From: Himantopus leucocephalus
Lineage: Eukaryota; Chordata; Aves; Charadriiformes; Recurvirostridae
Length of the DNA: 64,000 nt
Reading direction: 5' to 3'
NCBI GenBank assembly: GCA_003993805.1
Contig: RSEF01000001.1
Span: 210,890,863-210,954,862 of the forward strand
Shown in pieces: positions 1-11,510 of the stretch. Below the pieces are notes generated by a model. The model did no database searches, was not told the DNA's origin, and saw only the letters and a list, made by a program, of their open reading frames with translations. Numbering within the stretch: position 1 is the stretch's first letter; every line of letters begins with the position of its first letter. The position numbers and the translations under genes were made by a program.

Positions 1-82
1 CCCCTTCCCCTTTTCCCCCTTCCCCTTTCCCCCTTTCCCTCTCCTTCCCCAGTTTTCTTTTTTCCTTTTTCTCCTTTTCCTC
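1..82. repeat. CT-rich low-complexity tract
   Basis: The window opens inside a nearly pure pyrimidine run made of alternating C blocks and T blocks (about CCCCTT units). It is low-complexity DNA and probably continues to the left of the window. No gene signal is visible in it. Confidence 0.85.
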
Positions 83-194
83 ACTGCTATGATACCTCAA
101 CATCTGAGCTTCTGAGTCTCGGTTCTGATCTGACTGGCCCCTCCTGAAACCACCTATGGGAAGAAGTACTATGGATGTCTTGTGGAACATCAGC

Positions 195-603
195 CTAATG
201 CACGATCGAGCTCTTTATTTCTGGTCATTATGCTAGTTTATAGTAAATTACTTTGCTTTCCAAAGTAATACATTCTGTCTGCTTCTCTAAAAGCTTTTGG
301 TTCGACATCCTTCCAAGCTAGATACACTTGGTCTTCAACGTGTGGCTGCTTACCTCTATGGCCCAGTTCCTGGAAACAGTTACGCATGTGCTTAATTGTG
401 CACACATGGGTAATCGCACTGAAATCAAGATGTGTAGAATTAAGCAAGTCTAGAAGTATTTGCAGTGTTTGGTCTTCGTTCAACAAACAGGCCTCAGCCT
501 GGCCGAAGCCCACTACGTGATACAAAAAGAAACTGAATTCAGAAGTAAGTAGCGTATTAATTGTCAATTGACTTATTTCCTTATACCAGTTAATTCTGTA
601 CTT
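195..603 (-). other. Candidate 3'-terminal exon or retrocopy, unrecognised protein
   Basis: On the minus strand a frame is open from 603 down to a TAA at 238-240, about 121 codons. It has no ATG near its upstream end, so if real it would be an exon or a truncated copy. The translation looks protein-like: mixed charged and hydrophobic residues with an amphipathic leucine-rich stretch (QILLDLL) and a charged C-terminal part containing AWKDVEPKAFREADRMYYF. An AATAAA polyadenylation hexamer lies only 19 bases past the stop, at 214-219 on the minus strand. A weak acceptor (TACAG) sits near 597. I do not recognise the family. About 20 open frames of this length are expected by chance in 64 kb, so the case rests on composition and the nearby AATAAA. 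The opposite strand also has a GTAAGT donor-like site at 545. Confidence 0.22.
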
Positions 604-3600
604 TTAAAAACTCCTTTCCATTTTTCCTGCAAATCCAATTGCCCTTCCTTTCACACTCATTTTTCCTCCTCACTGCTGAACTCCCAGCAGAGCTGAGCTG
701 CCAGCCACACGATCCCCTTTCATAATGATTTGAGTTCCGATGTTTCTTTTTTCCTACTAACTTTGTGTATTACCATAATGATTCCTAGGACAGATTTTGG
801 CCAGCTTTTAGGGAGAGAGAGAGTCACAGTGTTTCAGACCTTCATTTCCAAGTGCAGTATTAAATATAATCCTTATAATTATAGCACTGCCACTTGGACC
901 ACTGTAGTTCGAGCTATGTCAATATGTTGTCAAAAGCTCTCTTTCTCAGGAGCTGGAACTCAGTCATGTTGATTGAATTGAAATTTGATGGCCAGCAGCT
1001 GCAAACACACTCTGGCCCCATCCCCTCCACCTCCCTGCTTTTTTTTCCTTTTACCACAAAATCCTCTTGCTTTCCGTCAAAGTCATGAGTTTACAGAACA
1101 GAGATAATGCCTGATTCCAGGCTGAGTTATTCTGAGCCACCCCTTTGGGTACGTCTAGACTGTCCTTCAAGGGGTGCCCCGAGGCAAACCTGAAGGCACA
1201 ATCTGCTATCTGTGTCCACAGTGGTGAACCTCAGAGCACAGCCCCAGGTGCAGCACGAAGGCCGACCTCAGACTACACTTGACCATCCTCCATGTTGGAC
1301 CTCTTAGGATGCCATTAGTGTCGCACTCGGCAGCTAAGGAAGCTGTAGACACGCCGGGGCTGAAGTCCGTGAGGCTCCTGTGTGAGCAGGGCTGGGAGCA
1401 CCGCAGTCCTCTCCCCTCTCATCGCCTTGGTCGCTCACCATACAGACCTTGCTATTCATCTAAGCAAAGGCATCAGGACCAGGGTAATTCCCAGCAGCAG
1501 TTTATAGTGCAAGTTCAACACATGCTTTTTTAGCCCTAGGGGACTGGGGAAAAAAAACCCAACCTAACAGCTTTGAATTGGGGGGGAAAAAAATGGTATC
1601 TAGTAATTGCATAATATGATCCTGTCATTTTTGGTACTTAAAAAACCAAACAAAACCCCAGCATTCATCACATGAGATATTCAGGTTTTTAAAAGTGCCA
1701 CTTGCCAGTACACAGTAACTACTTTTCATAAGGCCCTTTAGTCCATGTATTTACAGGTGGACCAGAATAGCTCTGCAGAAGTTAATCCAGTCCCTTGAGT
1801 AAACAGTATGCACTTCTAAAACTTTCTATATATACCAACCATATGTAAGGCCTTTGACATACATTTGTACAGCACACAATACATCTGAGGGGCCCTGACA
1901 GAGCCAGGATGGCTAGTGAGGTTGATAACCCCATCACTAGTATACTGGATGTGTGTTCATTCTGTCAAGCCCGTGAAGGGTAACTGCATTTGGGTGACCG
2001 GTGTGTTGAAAGGGCGATTTACTGAAACGGTCCATGATGTAGCTCTCGGAGCCCTCTCTGAGAGGCCCAGGATATACTGGCCATGCTTGGGTCTCCCAGG
2101 AGGTCCTCAAAGCACAGCCTCTTTGACACAGGTCAGAAGGACTCCACCACAGCCTCACACAGCTTCTTTTGGTCACAAAAGTCACACTCATCCCCTTCCC
2201 CTGGTAAAGTCTTTCCCTGCCATCCCCCTTTTCCACTCCCCAAAGCTATTAGCCCTTCCTCCTCCTCCACATTCACCCCTCTCTCACCTGGGCTATTGCC
2301 CTCCCTTCTCTCCTTTCATGCTCCTGACACTGCTTCGTGATGTTGTTTTTCTAACTTGGAAGAAAGGGCCAGAGGGCCAGGCTCACAGAGAGATGCTGAA
2401 CACATGGTTTCCACATGTTCTCCTCATCTTCCCCCATACTCCTTCTCTAGCTGTCTTTCTCTCTTTGCCTCAACTGGAAATCTAATTACCACGACTGTAT
2501 TCTCTCATGCTCTGGTTAGTTTTATAAAGGACAAGCTCAAAGGTCCTGTGTCATCGTCACAAGAAACTTACAACAAACGTTTCTGTTAGTTGACAGTGCA
2601 CTTGCAGGTTCTCTGGCTTCTCACGCAGGCCATGGGTGCTCACAGACTGGGCACGTGGTTGTGAATGCTCAGGCTCCAGTTTAGAAAAATACTTAAAGAA
2701 TATGTATGAAGTTAAACATATGATTAAATGCTTTTCAATTTGAGTGCTGCTTCCTTGAAGTGGAACCCCATATTGGAGAAGGCATCCCTATTGAACTGAT
2801 TCAGAAAATACTTAAGAGTATACTGAACAGAATTACGTCCATTATCTTGCATTTTTAATGACTCTTAAGTAAGGTGAGGTGGTACAGGCAAGGCGAAAAA
2901 TGTGGAGGCTCTCCTGGTCATCTCTTACTTTTAAACTCCTGTTCCGGAATCTGAGTGTCTCTAAACTCTAAATGCATTTTGGTAGTGCTGATGCCTACAT
3001 GCCACTGTAATGTAATTGTGTTGCGTGCTCATGTACAGATTATTTAGGGAAATTACAATTAAATGAAAAGCAATTAAGTCTTAGAGAGGAAATGTTCTTA
3101 CAGAGTTAGCAGTATTTCTATGACTGTGCTTGATGGTGAGTTGGACTCTTGGATGCTTGAATTCCTCTTCTGCATCTCAATGATCAATCTGGGAACAGCT
3201 AGGAGTTCAAATCTTTTTGACTTAAAACGTCTAGGCATCTAATCATCCCTGTATTGAACTGAAACCAATGGGAACTGGACACCTAATTGGATTTTTGGAT
3301 CTCAGCCTAACATCTCCGGAGTGCTTTGGAAAATTTATCCCCGGGAGATTTTGCTTGAGTCAAGAATATAGACTGGAGACATTGCTCACAAAAAAGACCC
3401 AACATGTGACATCAGTGCATCAGTCAATGAGTCATCCATCAGTGCTAGAGGTCAAAGTATTCTTTGTATTTACCCAAGAAGTAGTTACCTATTTACTTTC
3501 TGAAATGATGCTTGTAGTACTAACATGACATTTTGGGTTGCTGTACAGCAAAACCACTGGTTTTAAATGCCTTGTGTAAAGACAGACCTTGTTGTTTCTT

Positions 3601-4260
3601 TAAAAGTTAGAAATACTAGAGAACAAACGTAAAAGTCCCATTGCCTTCCTTGCTAGTATGTGTGGTCTAGGAAAAATACTGAATTGTGCTAATAAGAGAC
3701 TGTCCAGTCTCTTTTCTTGCCAATGATGTAAGTGTTGCTCCTTCAGAGAAGGCTGAATTACTTAATTTTATCACTGTGTTCTTCTTATCTGGCACTTTTT
3801 CTGCTTTTCCTCTGTTTTGGCTTTTCGGTCTTTAAATATATTGCTGAAAATATATCAAAAAAACCCGAAGACAATAATTTATTAAAAAGGAATTTACCTG
3901 TAAAGGAGTCTAGGCATACCACACCCAGGCAGGTTCCAGCCAGAAAATCCAGTGTTAATGCTGAAACTCCATCTCTCGGGCTCGCTGCTTCTCACAGGTT
4001 CTTGGTCCTTGCTGGGTGCTGGGATGCCTGGACTTCCCAGCACATGTGGTAACCATCGATCTCAGTGTGGTGTCAGAGGCCAGTGCTAGGAGCTGAGGGC
4101 AGAAGCAGAGCTGAAGGGCAAAGGAGGAGAGTGAAGTTTTTCTGTTAGTGTCTGAATGTCTCTCTCTGTACAAGCCAATGACATGTAAGCAGAGGAAGCT
4201 TGAGAATTACGCTGGGAATAGCAAAGCGAGTCGGTACAGAGCAGGATAATCATCCTTTCA
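604..4260. other. Non-coding stretch, no gene seen
   Basis: Ordinary mixed-composition DNA. The longest open frame (1916-2485, plus, 189 codons) is proline, serine and histidine rich, lacks any recognisable domain, and overlaps other frames of similar length, so I read it as chance. Around 1150-1165 there is a short segment (GTACGTCTAGACTG) resembling the end of an old reptile-type interspersed repeat, too short to call. Confidence 0.6.
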
Positions 4261-4326
4261 AGGAGAAGGAAAAGAACTTGGAGAAGGAAAATAACTTGGC
4301 TCCTGCCAAGTTCTTTTTTTCCTTTT
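4261..4326. other. Nested inverted repeat (hairpin potential)
   Basis: A 12-bp arm at 4270-4281 (AAAAGAACTTGG) is perfectly complementary to 4306-4317, with a 24-nt spacer. Inside the spacer and second arm a shorter perfect hairpin is possible: AACTTGGC, loop TCCT, GCCAAGTT. The outer pairing can be extended through A-rich against T-rich flanks with one bulge. This could be a decayed palindromic repeat or a chance foldback, and no transcript is implied. Confidence 0.5.
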
Positions 4327-7189
4327 TTGAAGGGGAAAAAAACCTCACTGATCCAATTTGACCCACTCCACAGCAGCAATGAAACAGGCACCAAGTAGCC
4401 AGATTTCCTGGTTTATGAGCCCGATTACAAAACATTCATGTTTCTAAAATTTGTGCCCTTCTTTATCCTGATATGCGTCATCTGCTCAGATCAGGCTGTC
4501 TCCCTCAATACTTAATCCCTCTTTCCCCATCACCTTTTCCTGCCTCACAAACCTCTCCATATTCTCACTTTGAAGCTCCTGTTGTCACCAACTTACTGCC
4601 AGTGCTTTGGGGGGGAGTCCAGAGCCACTGCCTCTCACAGGAGCAAGCAGCGATCTATCAGGACTTAACTTCTTCTGAAGTAGTCTGTAAGGGTACAAGA
4701 TTACAGGAGCAATGGACTTGGAAGCAAAACAAAGCTGCCTATAGCAAGACACATTAAAGTCCTGCATGAACGACTGTGCTGGTCAGAGTCTCTCGTAACC
4801 CTCTCTTATCTAATCTAACACATCAGTATCTTTACTGCATTTATTGCCTTGTTATCAAGGAATGACAGGAAGGAGATTGGGGCCTTGGTAAAAGCATGAG
4901 GCAGAGAGGCAGAAGTGAGACATATTGTTGAGCAAAGGTTAAAAGAGCTGTACAGGCAGGGCACGGAGCATTGCAAACAGCAGACCTCCTTGTCCTTCCG
5001 CCATCCCACTGACTTTGTGGTGGCGAGGACCTGGTTGCATAGCCTGTTTGGTGCAGGAGACTGAGAGACCCTGTAGCCCGGGAATGGGTTGTTGAAAGGT
5101 TTTCAGTGTCTTGGAGGGTTTCTCCAGCAAAATTCAAATGCAAGGCTACAGATGTCAATAATAGCTCTGATCATTCTCTCAGGAACATTATTAATGAGAT
5201 AATTTTTCTGAACAGGTCCTGCAGTTTCTGCACCCTTGGATTTCATTTGGTTCTCCTGAGGGGAATGAGCTACAGCTACTGCTTTATTTCCAGTTAAGTT
5301 TTACTTGTGGCACTCCTCAGTAGCCCATGGTTAGGACGTTACAGTTAATGAACCCTCTTCCCCACTGCCTCCCCTTTTCATTTATTTGTCTGCTTTTGCA
5401 TCACAGAAACACTTCCAGCAATTCCTCTTACATAGCAGTTATTGAGGCAAAGGACTGTCTAGTTACGCTACAGCAGAAACTCAAGTGAGTAAATGCTGAG
5501 AAAGATGCACGCTTTGCACAGCAAGTGATTCCCAAATCAGGCAGGACAGATCAGCACCTGGAGATGCTTATGAGGGCCTGTTAAAGACCTCAAGCTCTTT
5601 CAAAGAGGGGACTGTACTCCTAGGACACAGCATCAGGAATAGTGACCAGGAATGAACGAACACATGAAGCTTCCTGCCTCTTAGCCAGGTTAGGGATTTG
5701 GTGGTGCCAAGTCCTTCTGCAGCAGCCAGGATGGGCTGCTTAGCAGGAGACACAGTCAGTGCCTTCCCCACTCTACAGCAAGCAGAAGAAGGTCTGGTTA
5801 TTCATGAAAACTGTCCTGAAAAAGAGAATACAAAATTAAGCGGGAGTGTTTGGGTCTTATTTAAACAGTTGCAGCTTCCACTGGTGATGCCGCCCACTGG
5901 TGTGTATAAAGGCTGTGGGTCAGCAGAAAATAGCACACTTAGGTGGTGGGGGTGCAGAGATGCAAACCAGAGCAAGTGGTACCTGGGGCTGTTGTGGCTA
6001 ATGGCAAGGGACACCTTTGACGTGAAGTGGGCAGGGCTGCACCATAAAGTAAGACGATGATATGAAGGACTTCACATTTCCCAGCATGGGCTAAGTGATT
6101 CCTTGGCTTGCCCAGGAACACTAGGAAGATGGTTGAGAGCTTTCGCCCCATCAGTCTGTGAAGAGAATGAGTACCTGGTGTTGCAGAGTGAAAAAGTCTG
6201 ATCTACTGGCAGGGAATGGCTTTGCATGCAGAAAAGCAGTTGAGTGGCTGGGTACAAAGCAGAGAGTGGACTTGTAGACCCTTGGCTAGGGCAGGACCCT
6301 TCAGTTTTATACCCAATCTCATGATTTTCTTCTGATCAGCACCAGTGAGAAAAAGAAGAGAATCTGTACCGATAGCAACAAGGCTGAAATTTCATCTCTG
6401 GTTAATAAGCCATTTGATCTTTGCTCTTGTGGTCTCACTGGAATTCAATCTGATCTCCTCTAGCTGAGGCATCCCCTTGGGGCTCACATCCTGAAGCATG
6501 TTTGCAGCCATCACCAGTGACACATGAGGGAGTGATAGGGAGAACGTCGCGTCCATCCTTAGGCTCTTCAGCCTACTGACGGGAACCCAGCAGCAGCTGA
6601 GGCAGACTAATGCAAAACTCCAGACTGCTTTTCTGTGTCTGTAGGTTTTGTAGGTTTTGAGACTGCTATGGCAGTGCATCACATGGTCCCCGGAGTCCCA
6701 GGAGAGAATTGTTGCAGTGTTGTGTCTCGGTATGAGCCACTGGGGTTGTGCTACTGACCCTGTTCACACAGGAGACAGTGGTCATGTTGCCACTGAAGAA
6801 AAAAAGGACCAGGCCCAAGCCTTAAGTGAACTGTTACATTCTTAAGCCAAGGAAAAATCAAATTAAAATTAATATTTATAGCAGAACTCAGCTTGGATTG
6901 ACTGGCTTTGTTCAGGTCATCAGTACATAATCATGGGGTAATCTCTTTTTTTGGTGTCCTTGTTCATGTTAACACACAGAGACTTGTGTGCTAACCACTG
7001 TTTTCACCACCACCAAATTCTAGAGGTCAGGGCCCTCTAGAATTAGATTTATGAGCTATCATAGTGTGGGCTGAAGAACCAGCTTTTTTAGGGTAGTAAC
7101 TGAGAAACTCATTTCCTCTGTGGATGAGCCACAGAAACGAATGCATAACACACACTGACCAGCGGGTTATATTTTGGCACCTGTACTGT
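4327..7189. other. Non-coding stretch, no gene seen
   Basis: No repeats, splice-flanked open frames or RNA genes were recognised. Open frames up to about 120 codons (for example 5698-6060) are of chance length and overlap frames on the other strand. Confidence 0.55.
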
Positions 7190-7299
7190 GCAGATGTAAC
7201 CCAGCAGCCGGGGTGAAGCAATCCTAAAATGGCATTGAACATATGCAGATGTAACCCAGCAGCCAGGGTGAAGCAATCTTAAAATGCCATCAAACATAT
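7190..7299. repeat. 55-bp tandem duplication (two copies)
   Basis: Unit 1 (7190-7244) and unit 2 (7245-7299) are exactly 55 bases each and abut directly. Both start GCAGATGTAACCCAGCAGCC and end ACATAT, and they differ at only about five positions. The high identity points to a fairly recent local duplication. No function is implied. Confidence 0.92.
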
Positions 7300-7423
7300 C
7301 ATCAGCAGGACCTCATCACACTGTGGGCATCATGCAAAGTACTGCTGATGTCAATGAGAGTTAAACTCAATGTTAGTTACGGTATCCAGCTTCGTGTTAG
7401 GTGCTGCAAATCCTACCTGAGCT

Positions 7424-7474
7424 ATATGTAGAAAATGTAGAAATTGCGTAGAAAACGCAGAGATTGTGTAGAAA
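7424..7474. repeat. Short imperfect tandem repeat with GTAGAAA core
   Basis: Four GTAGAAA-type cores recur at irregular spacing (roughly 9 to 20 bases) at 7428, 7437, 7448 and 7469, separated by ATTGC/ATTGT-type linkers. It lies 125 bp after the 55-bp duplication, so the area appears prone to slippage. Confidence 0.6.
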
Positions 7475-8504
7475 GCTCACCCTCTTGCTTGAGCTACCCA
7501 CAACAAAAAGTCTCTAGCATAGGTTTGAACAGGTTAATCTGGCTGAGGGCATGGTTTAGAGCAGTTCTGCACTAACTTGGACTGAAATCCGTGTAACTGA
7601 AGTGCTGTTAGTGCACCAAAATCCTTCCCATGGTTCTTGTTTGCACCATTCACCCCAAAAGATGGACAAATTCTCCCACAGGTTGTACTGGACCAAGGCA
7701 AACTGCAGATCCCCTGTGTGAGGGACCGTGGCCTGCAGTGCCTCAGTCATATGTGTGTCAGTGAAGAAAGACTAACAGTGGCAGGATGTTGCCATGGACA
7801 TCCTCAGGTGACCGGTCCGGCAACAGAGGTTCATACCTTCAGCCAGGCTTACTCCGAGGCCAGGCACGCTGAAAGCACAGTGCTACCTAAGCCTCCATTT
7901 AAGCCTGAATACTTGGTGTATTATTTCCATTTTGAACTTTTTCCAAAGAAATAATTTTTTCAAATGTTATAAAAATAGTTAAATAATATTGTAAAGCCTG
8001 AAGGACATTCTTTTGCACCAGGGTTCAGATTGGAAATGGCTGTTTTGGGGCCAATTTACCTTCAAAATTCTACTTTGTCCACAAGGACCTAGTCGGCCTA
8101 TGGCATTTCCAGCCTACAAAGCTTTTTTACTTTAATGAGGGCTTTAAAACTAAACCAGCGCAATCATTAGTCCAAACAAATTATAATACTGCTTATGCCA
8201 GGAAAACTATATCCAATCTTGAGTTTACACTGGTGGGGTTTAATGGCAGAGAACTGCCCATACTCTTATCCACACTATCACATACATACCCTCAAATTAT
8301 CCGAAAACAAGGTAGCTTTCCTTGCACAGAGCAGGTTCTTGACATGTCTGCAGGGGAATATAAAGCCTGTGGACATACCTTTCAATCTTTTATAAATTGC
8401 AGATCCTCTAAAAGTTCTCCAGTGCATATAAAGGTTCATTTACAACTGATTTAAGCCTCGTGGCAATTGATTTGCTTTTCTTGCTTAGCTTTCACACACC
8501 CTTC
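7475..8504. other. Non-coding stretch with a possible old repeat relic
   Basis: No gene was recognised. The segment 8135-8200 (AAACTAAACCAGCGCAA and following) resembles, from memory, the ends of old sauropsid DNA-transposon-like repeats. Open frames here are short and of chance size. Confidence 0.45.
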
Positions 8505-8560
8505 AGAAGTAGTCCGCAGACCCTCGTGGGTCTGCAGACCACAGCCTGAAAACCACTAGC
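8505..8560 (-). mobile_element. Decayed hAT-like terminal repeat
   Basis: A near-palindrome at 8512-8540 (TCCGCAGACCC, loop TCGT, GGGTCTGCAGA) is followed by ACAGCCTGAAAACCACTAG. Read on the minus strand this is CTAGTGGTTTTCAGGCTGT, close to the CAGTGGTTTTCAA-type ends of hAT/Charlie-family non-autonomous elements. Only one end is visible, so this is probably a fragment. The family call is from memory of consensus sequences. Confidence 0.4.
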
Positions 8561-9129
8561 TCTTAGTTTAAATAAGATATTTTGGGGCCTTCTGGGCCTC
8601 ATTTTCTATTGCCTTGCAGCTTGTGAGGTCTGATACACCTATGCAAAGTGAGAGTAAAATGCTACCAGATGAGGATGGTGGTGTTCAGTCCTGGTGTTGG
8701 CCCTTATTTAGCTGGGTGTGAAGGATGCCCATGCAAAGCAGTGGCAGATCAGGACCCAGCGCTGTATCTGCTCCCTCCCCATGCGGATCATGATCAGTGC
8801 TGCTCACAGCACAGAGCTGGGAAACAATCCTATTTGCAGAACCATCAGTCTGCTGTTATCCCCTGAAAGCCAGGCACCAGCCCGGCCGAAGTGCACATGG
8901 ATGACCATGGCAAGGATCAGGCAGTGAGACACCTTGGAGTGAGACATGAGACATGGTTCTCTTGGGCTAAGGGACTCACTCAGTGTTGGACTTTTGCTTT
9001 GTAATGCTGTTTGCACCCTTGCTCAGGCTTGATATGCTTACGCTTGTCGGCATTTCATGTCTCGTACACACAGCAACAATCTTTTCATTTAAGCAAAAGT
9101 ACACTGAGAAGTGTTGAGTGTTTTGGTGC
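8561..9129. other. Non-coding stretch, nothing seen
   Basis: Only short chance open frames of up to about 72 codons are present. No repeat or RNA gene was recognised. Confidence 0.55.
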
Positions 9130-9560
9130 CTTTTCTTTCCTTTGATCTCACCTAAAGCTCCACGCAGAGGGTAACGCGATCTCCCTCGCTATCTCCTTTC
9201 ATGCCCGATAATTAGCGCAGGTCCATGGGCTGGGTGCAATGCTATCCTTCCCTGCGCTAAGAGGGAAGACGTGGAAGGGGTTGGAGTGATTGTTTGCTGT
9301 GTTGATGACTACGGTGTTGCCATGGAAAAGCTGGAGACTTCAGGGGAGTTTGTGTTTTGTTGGGCAGGGAGCCAACCTGCTCTGACTTATTACAACTGTG
9401 TGAGTGAGCGAGCCATGCAGAACTTTATCCCTCTGTAGCAATTCCAAAGCAGGGAGAAATAAAAAAGGACAGGCCTGCTTTAACAAGGAGGAGCGCAGTG
9501 CACTTTGCTAAGGCTGAATGCATTAAATACAGAAGATACAAAAAGAATCCTTTGCTATTT
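9130..9560. promoter_or_regulatory. Putative conserved non-coding element with dyad and X-box-like site
   Basis: This block contains a perfect 10-bp inverted repeat (TTAGCGCAGG at 9212-9221, CCTGCGCTAA at 9251-9260, 29-bp spacer). It also has an RFX X-box-like sequence GTTGCCATGGAAAA at 9316-9329 and homeobox-type ATTAG and TTTAT words. It ends near a T-rich run at 9569. The look is that of a vertebrate enhancer, but conservation cannot be tested from one sequence and the call is inference. Confidence 0.3.
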
Positions 9561-11440
9561 TCCATATTTTTTTTTTTTCATTTTTGGCAGAATGTGTCCA
9601 CTGTCTTCTAAGGACTAAATTCAGAGCAGTGCAAATAATGAGATCTCAAGTAATCCTCCTGGAAGCCAACGGGGCCATTTAATTGGCTGTATCTGTACAG
9701 AAAGGAGCATTTAGAGTTCTGCTGAGTCCGAGTCTATTAAAGTCTTTGATCTGTTCCAGAAACAAAAGTGGAAGCACACTATACTGTTTTCATTATCTGT
9801 CCTGAATGAAGTGCAAAAAGTAAATACACAGAGTAAACAGGGAAAAAAATGAAGCAAAAAACTATCTGCATACTGAGCTTCCTGTACTCGGAGTAGTGCC
9901 ATTATTCCCTGGAGTTGGAATTAACAGTGATGCATGCTTTCTACAAATCACTTTCTATGGGCAGATCTCAAAGCAATTTACTAAAGCAGCCAGTCCCATT
10001 ACTCGCCCATTAGAGAAGGAAGAACTGGGGCCACAGGGCTCATCCACGATACTAGACCCTGCCCGAATCCCTGGTTAGCCGCTGGCTTCTCACCACACTC
10101 CCTTCTGAGTGTACAGAAACTAGGGTTATTCTGTCAGGGTTATTCTGAAGTATTAAAACACAGCTGCATAGTTTTATTTGTTGGAAGTGCAACTTTTCCC
10201 TACAGCCCTGGTTACCATGCCATGTTCTCATGCTGTATTTACTTGAGATAGAGGCACATGCCTCTTCCTGAAATGTATTTGAGCAGGTGGGAAATGGCAG
10301 GGTTTTGGTGTGGACTCTTCATGCTTTCAGGGCTTCTAGATGTTTAAAAAATTCCATTTTTATAGGAAAGAACTGTTATGGGGGTAATTTTCTGGTTTTC
10401 TTTTTTAAATCAGAATTTCCTACCTGACTGTTCAGTGTTATAATAGATGCATCTAGGAATGCTATTTTAACATACACTTCTCAGGGAAAGGTGTTATAAA
10501 TATTCATCATGAATCTAGCAAAGCTCTGATTTCTAAAAGAAGAGGGGAAAGCAAAATTACTTTCTTGCAAAACCTCTGACAATGTGAGACTTCTTCTATG
10601 AACTGCAGCCAAGAGCATCACCTGTTTACTTCCAAAGGTAAAAGGCTGCCTGGGTACCGTCACAGTCTCTGATGTTAGGCTGGCTGGCAGTGTGCTGTGC
10701 TTGAGCTCGGAGCTCCAGCTGAGAAGCCGGGGACAGATCTTGCCAACGTGGGAGGTGACAGAAACTCCTATTGATTTCACTGTGATCTAGATAAGGTCTA
10801 AAGATTAGGTACTGCCATAGGATCCAGCCACGGTTTGCCAGTGAACCCATTGCCCCCTTGCTCTATCTCATTGCATTTACCAGGATTTATCTTGGGAGCT
10901 GATTTTCCAGTTACTTGGTGGCTATGATGTCTCAAGAAGTTTACCACTGCTGCAACAAGAAGTGGACTAAGCTTGTGATCCAAATGCAGCAGGACAAATC
11001 AATTGGTCTAAATAATTGTGCTTGATGGAGCTGTGACAATTCACACCAGCAGAGGACTTAACCAGGGAGTTGAAGAGTTGTTGCTTTAAAGCTAATGATC
11101 TGCTCAAAAAAAGTTGCTTTTATCCTGCCTTTTTTTTTCCTCTTTTCTGCTATTTGTTTTGTGACATTGCTGGTTCAGTACAGAAATTCATGTCCTCCCC
11201 GAAGAGTTGTAGTAGCTCTGTGCTGGGGGACACTCCAGATTAATGAGAATTGCAACATCTTTAATCTTTCCTCACAGCATACTATGCTTGGGATGCAGCG
11301 TGTGAGAAAGACCAAAAGTGAGGGACGCAAGAAATGTATTCACACAGGAAACTGAAACTGCGCTGTCATTCATTCCTGTAGTGCAAATAACCCTTTCTGT
11401 AACCTCAGCTTCCTGATTCTCGTGTGGCTGGGGCCAGATT
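9561..11440. other. Non-coding stretch with one possible old repeat
   Basis: Around 9615-9715 the text AGCCAACGGGGCCATTTAA and its surroundings resemble old sauropsid repeats with a 'GAAGTCAACGGGG' core. Otherwise no gene or RNA was recognised. A plus-strand frame at 11095-11355 starts with a hydrophobic run (VAFILPFFFLFSAICFVTLL), but this comes from a T-rich tract and is probably chance. Confidence 0.45.
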
Positions 11441-11510
11441 TGCCACTGGTGCAAACTGGTGCAGCACTACTGACATCAGCTGAGACGCACCGGTTTACTC
11501 CAGGAGATAA
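11424..11510. mobile_element. Degraded palindromic repeat (MITE-like)
   Basis: Arms CTGGTGCAAACTGGTGC (11446-11462) and GCACCGGTTTACTCCAGG (11487-11504) form an imperfect inverted repeat around a 24-nt centre containing ACTGACATCAGCTGAG. Flanking GGGGCCAGATTTGCC fits the same kind of element. I associate this 'palindrome around GACTTCA' pattern with high-copy foldback repeats of turtles, crocodilians and birds. The family name is not known to me. Confidence 0.45.

Noticed and set aside
1916..2485. 189-codon plus-strand ORF
   Set aside because: Low-complexity Pro/Ser/His content, no domain, overlapped by open frames on the other strand. The length is close to the chance maximum for 64 kb.
7190..7299. 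Possible CRISPR-like repeat array
   Set aside because: Only two abutting copies without spacers, in a vertebrate genome.
7784..7800. GTTGCCATGGACAT as a second RFX X-box
   Set aside because: Only the left half fits, and the surrounding DNA shows no regulatory texture.
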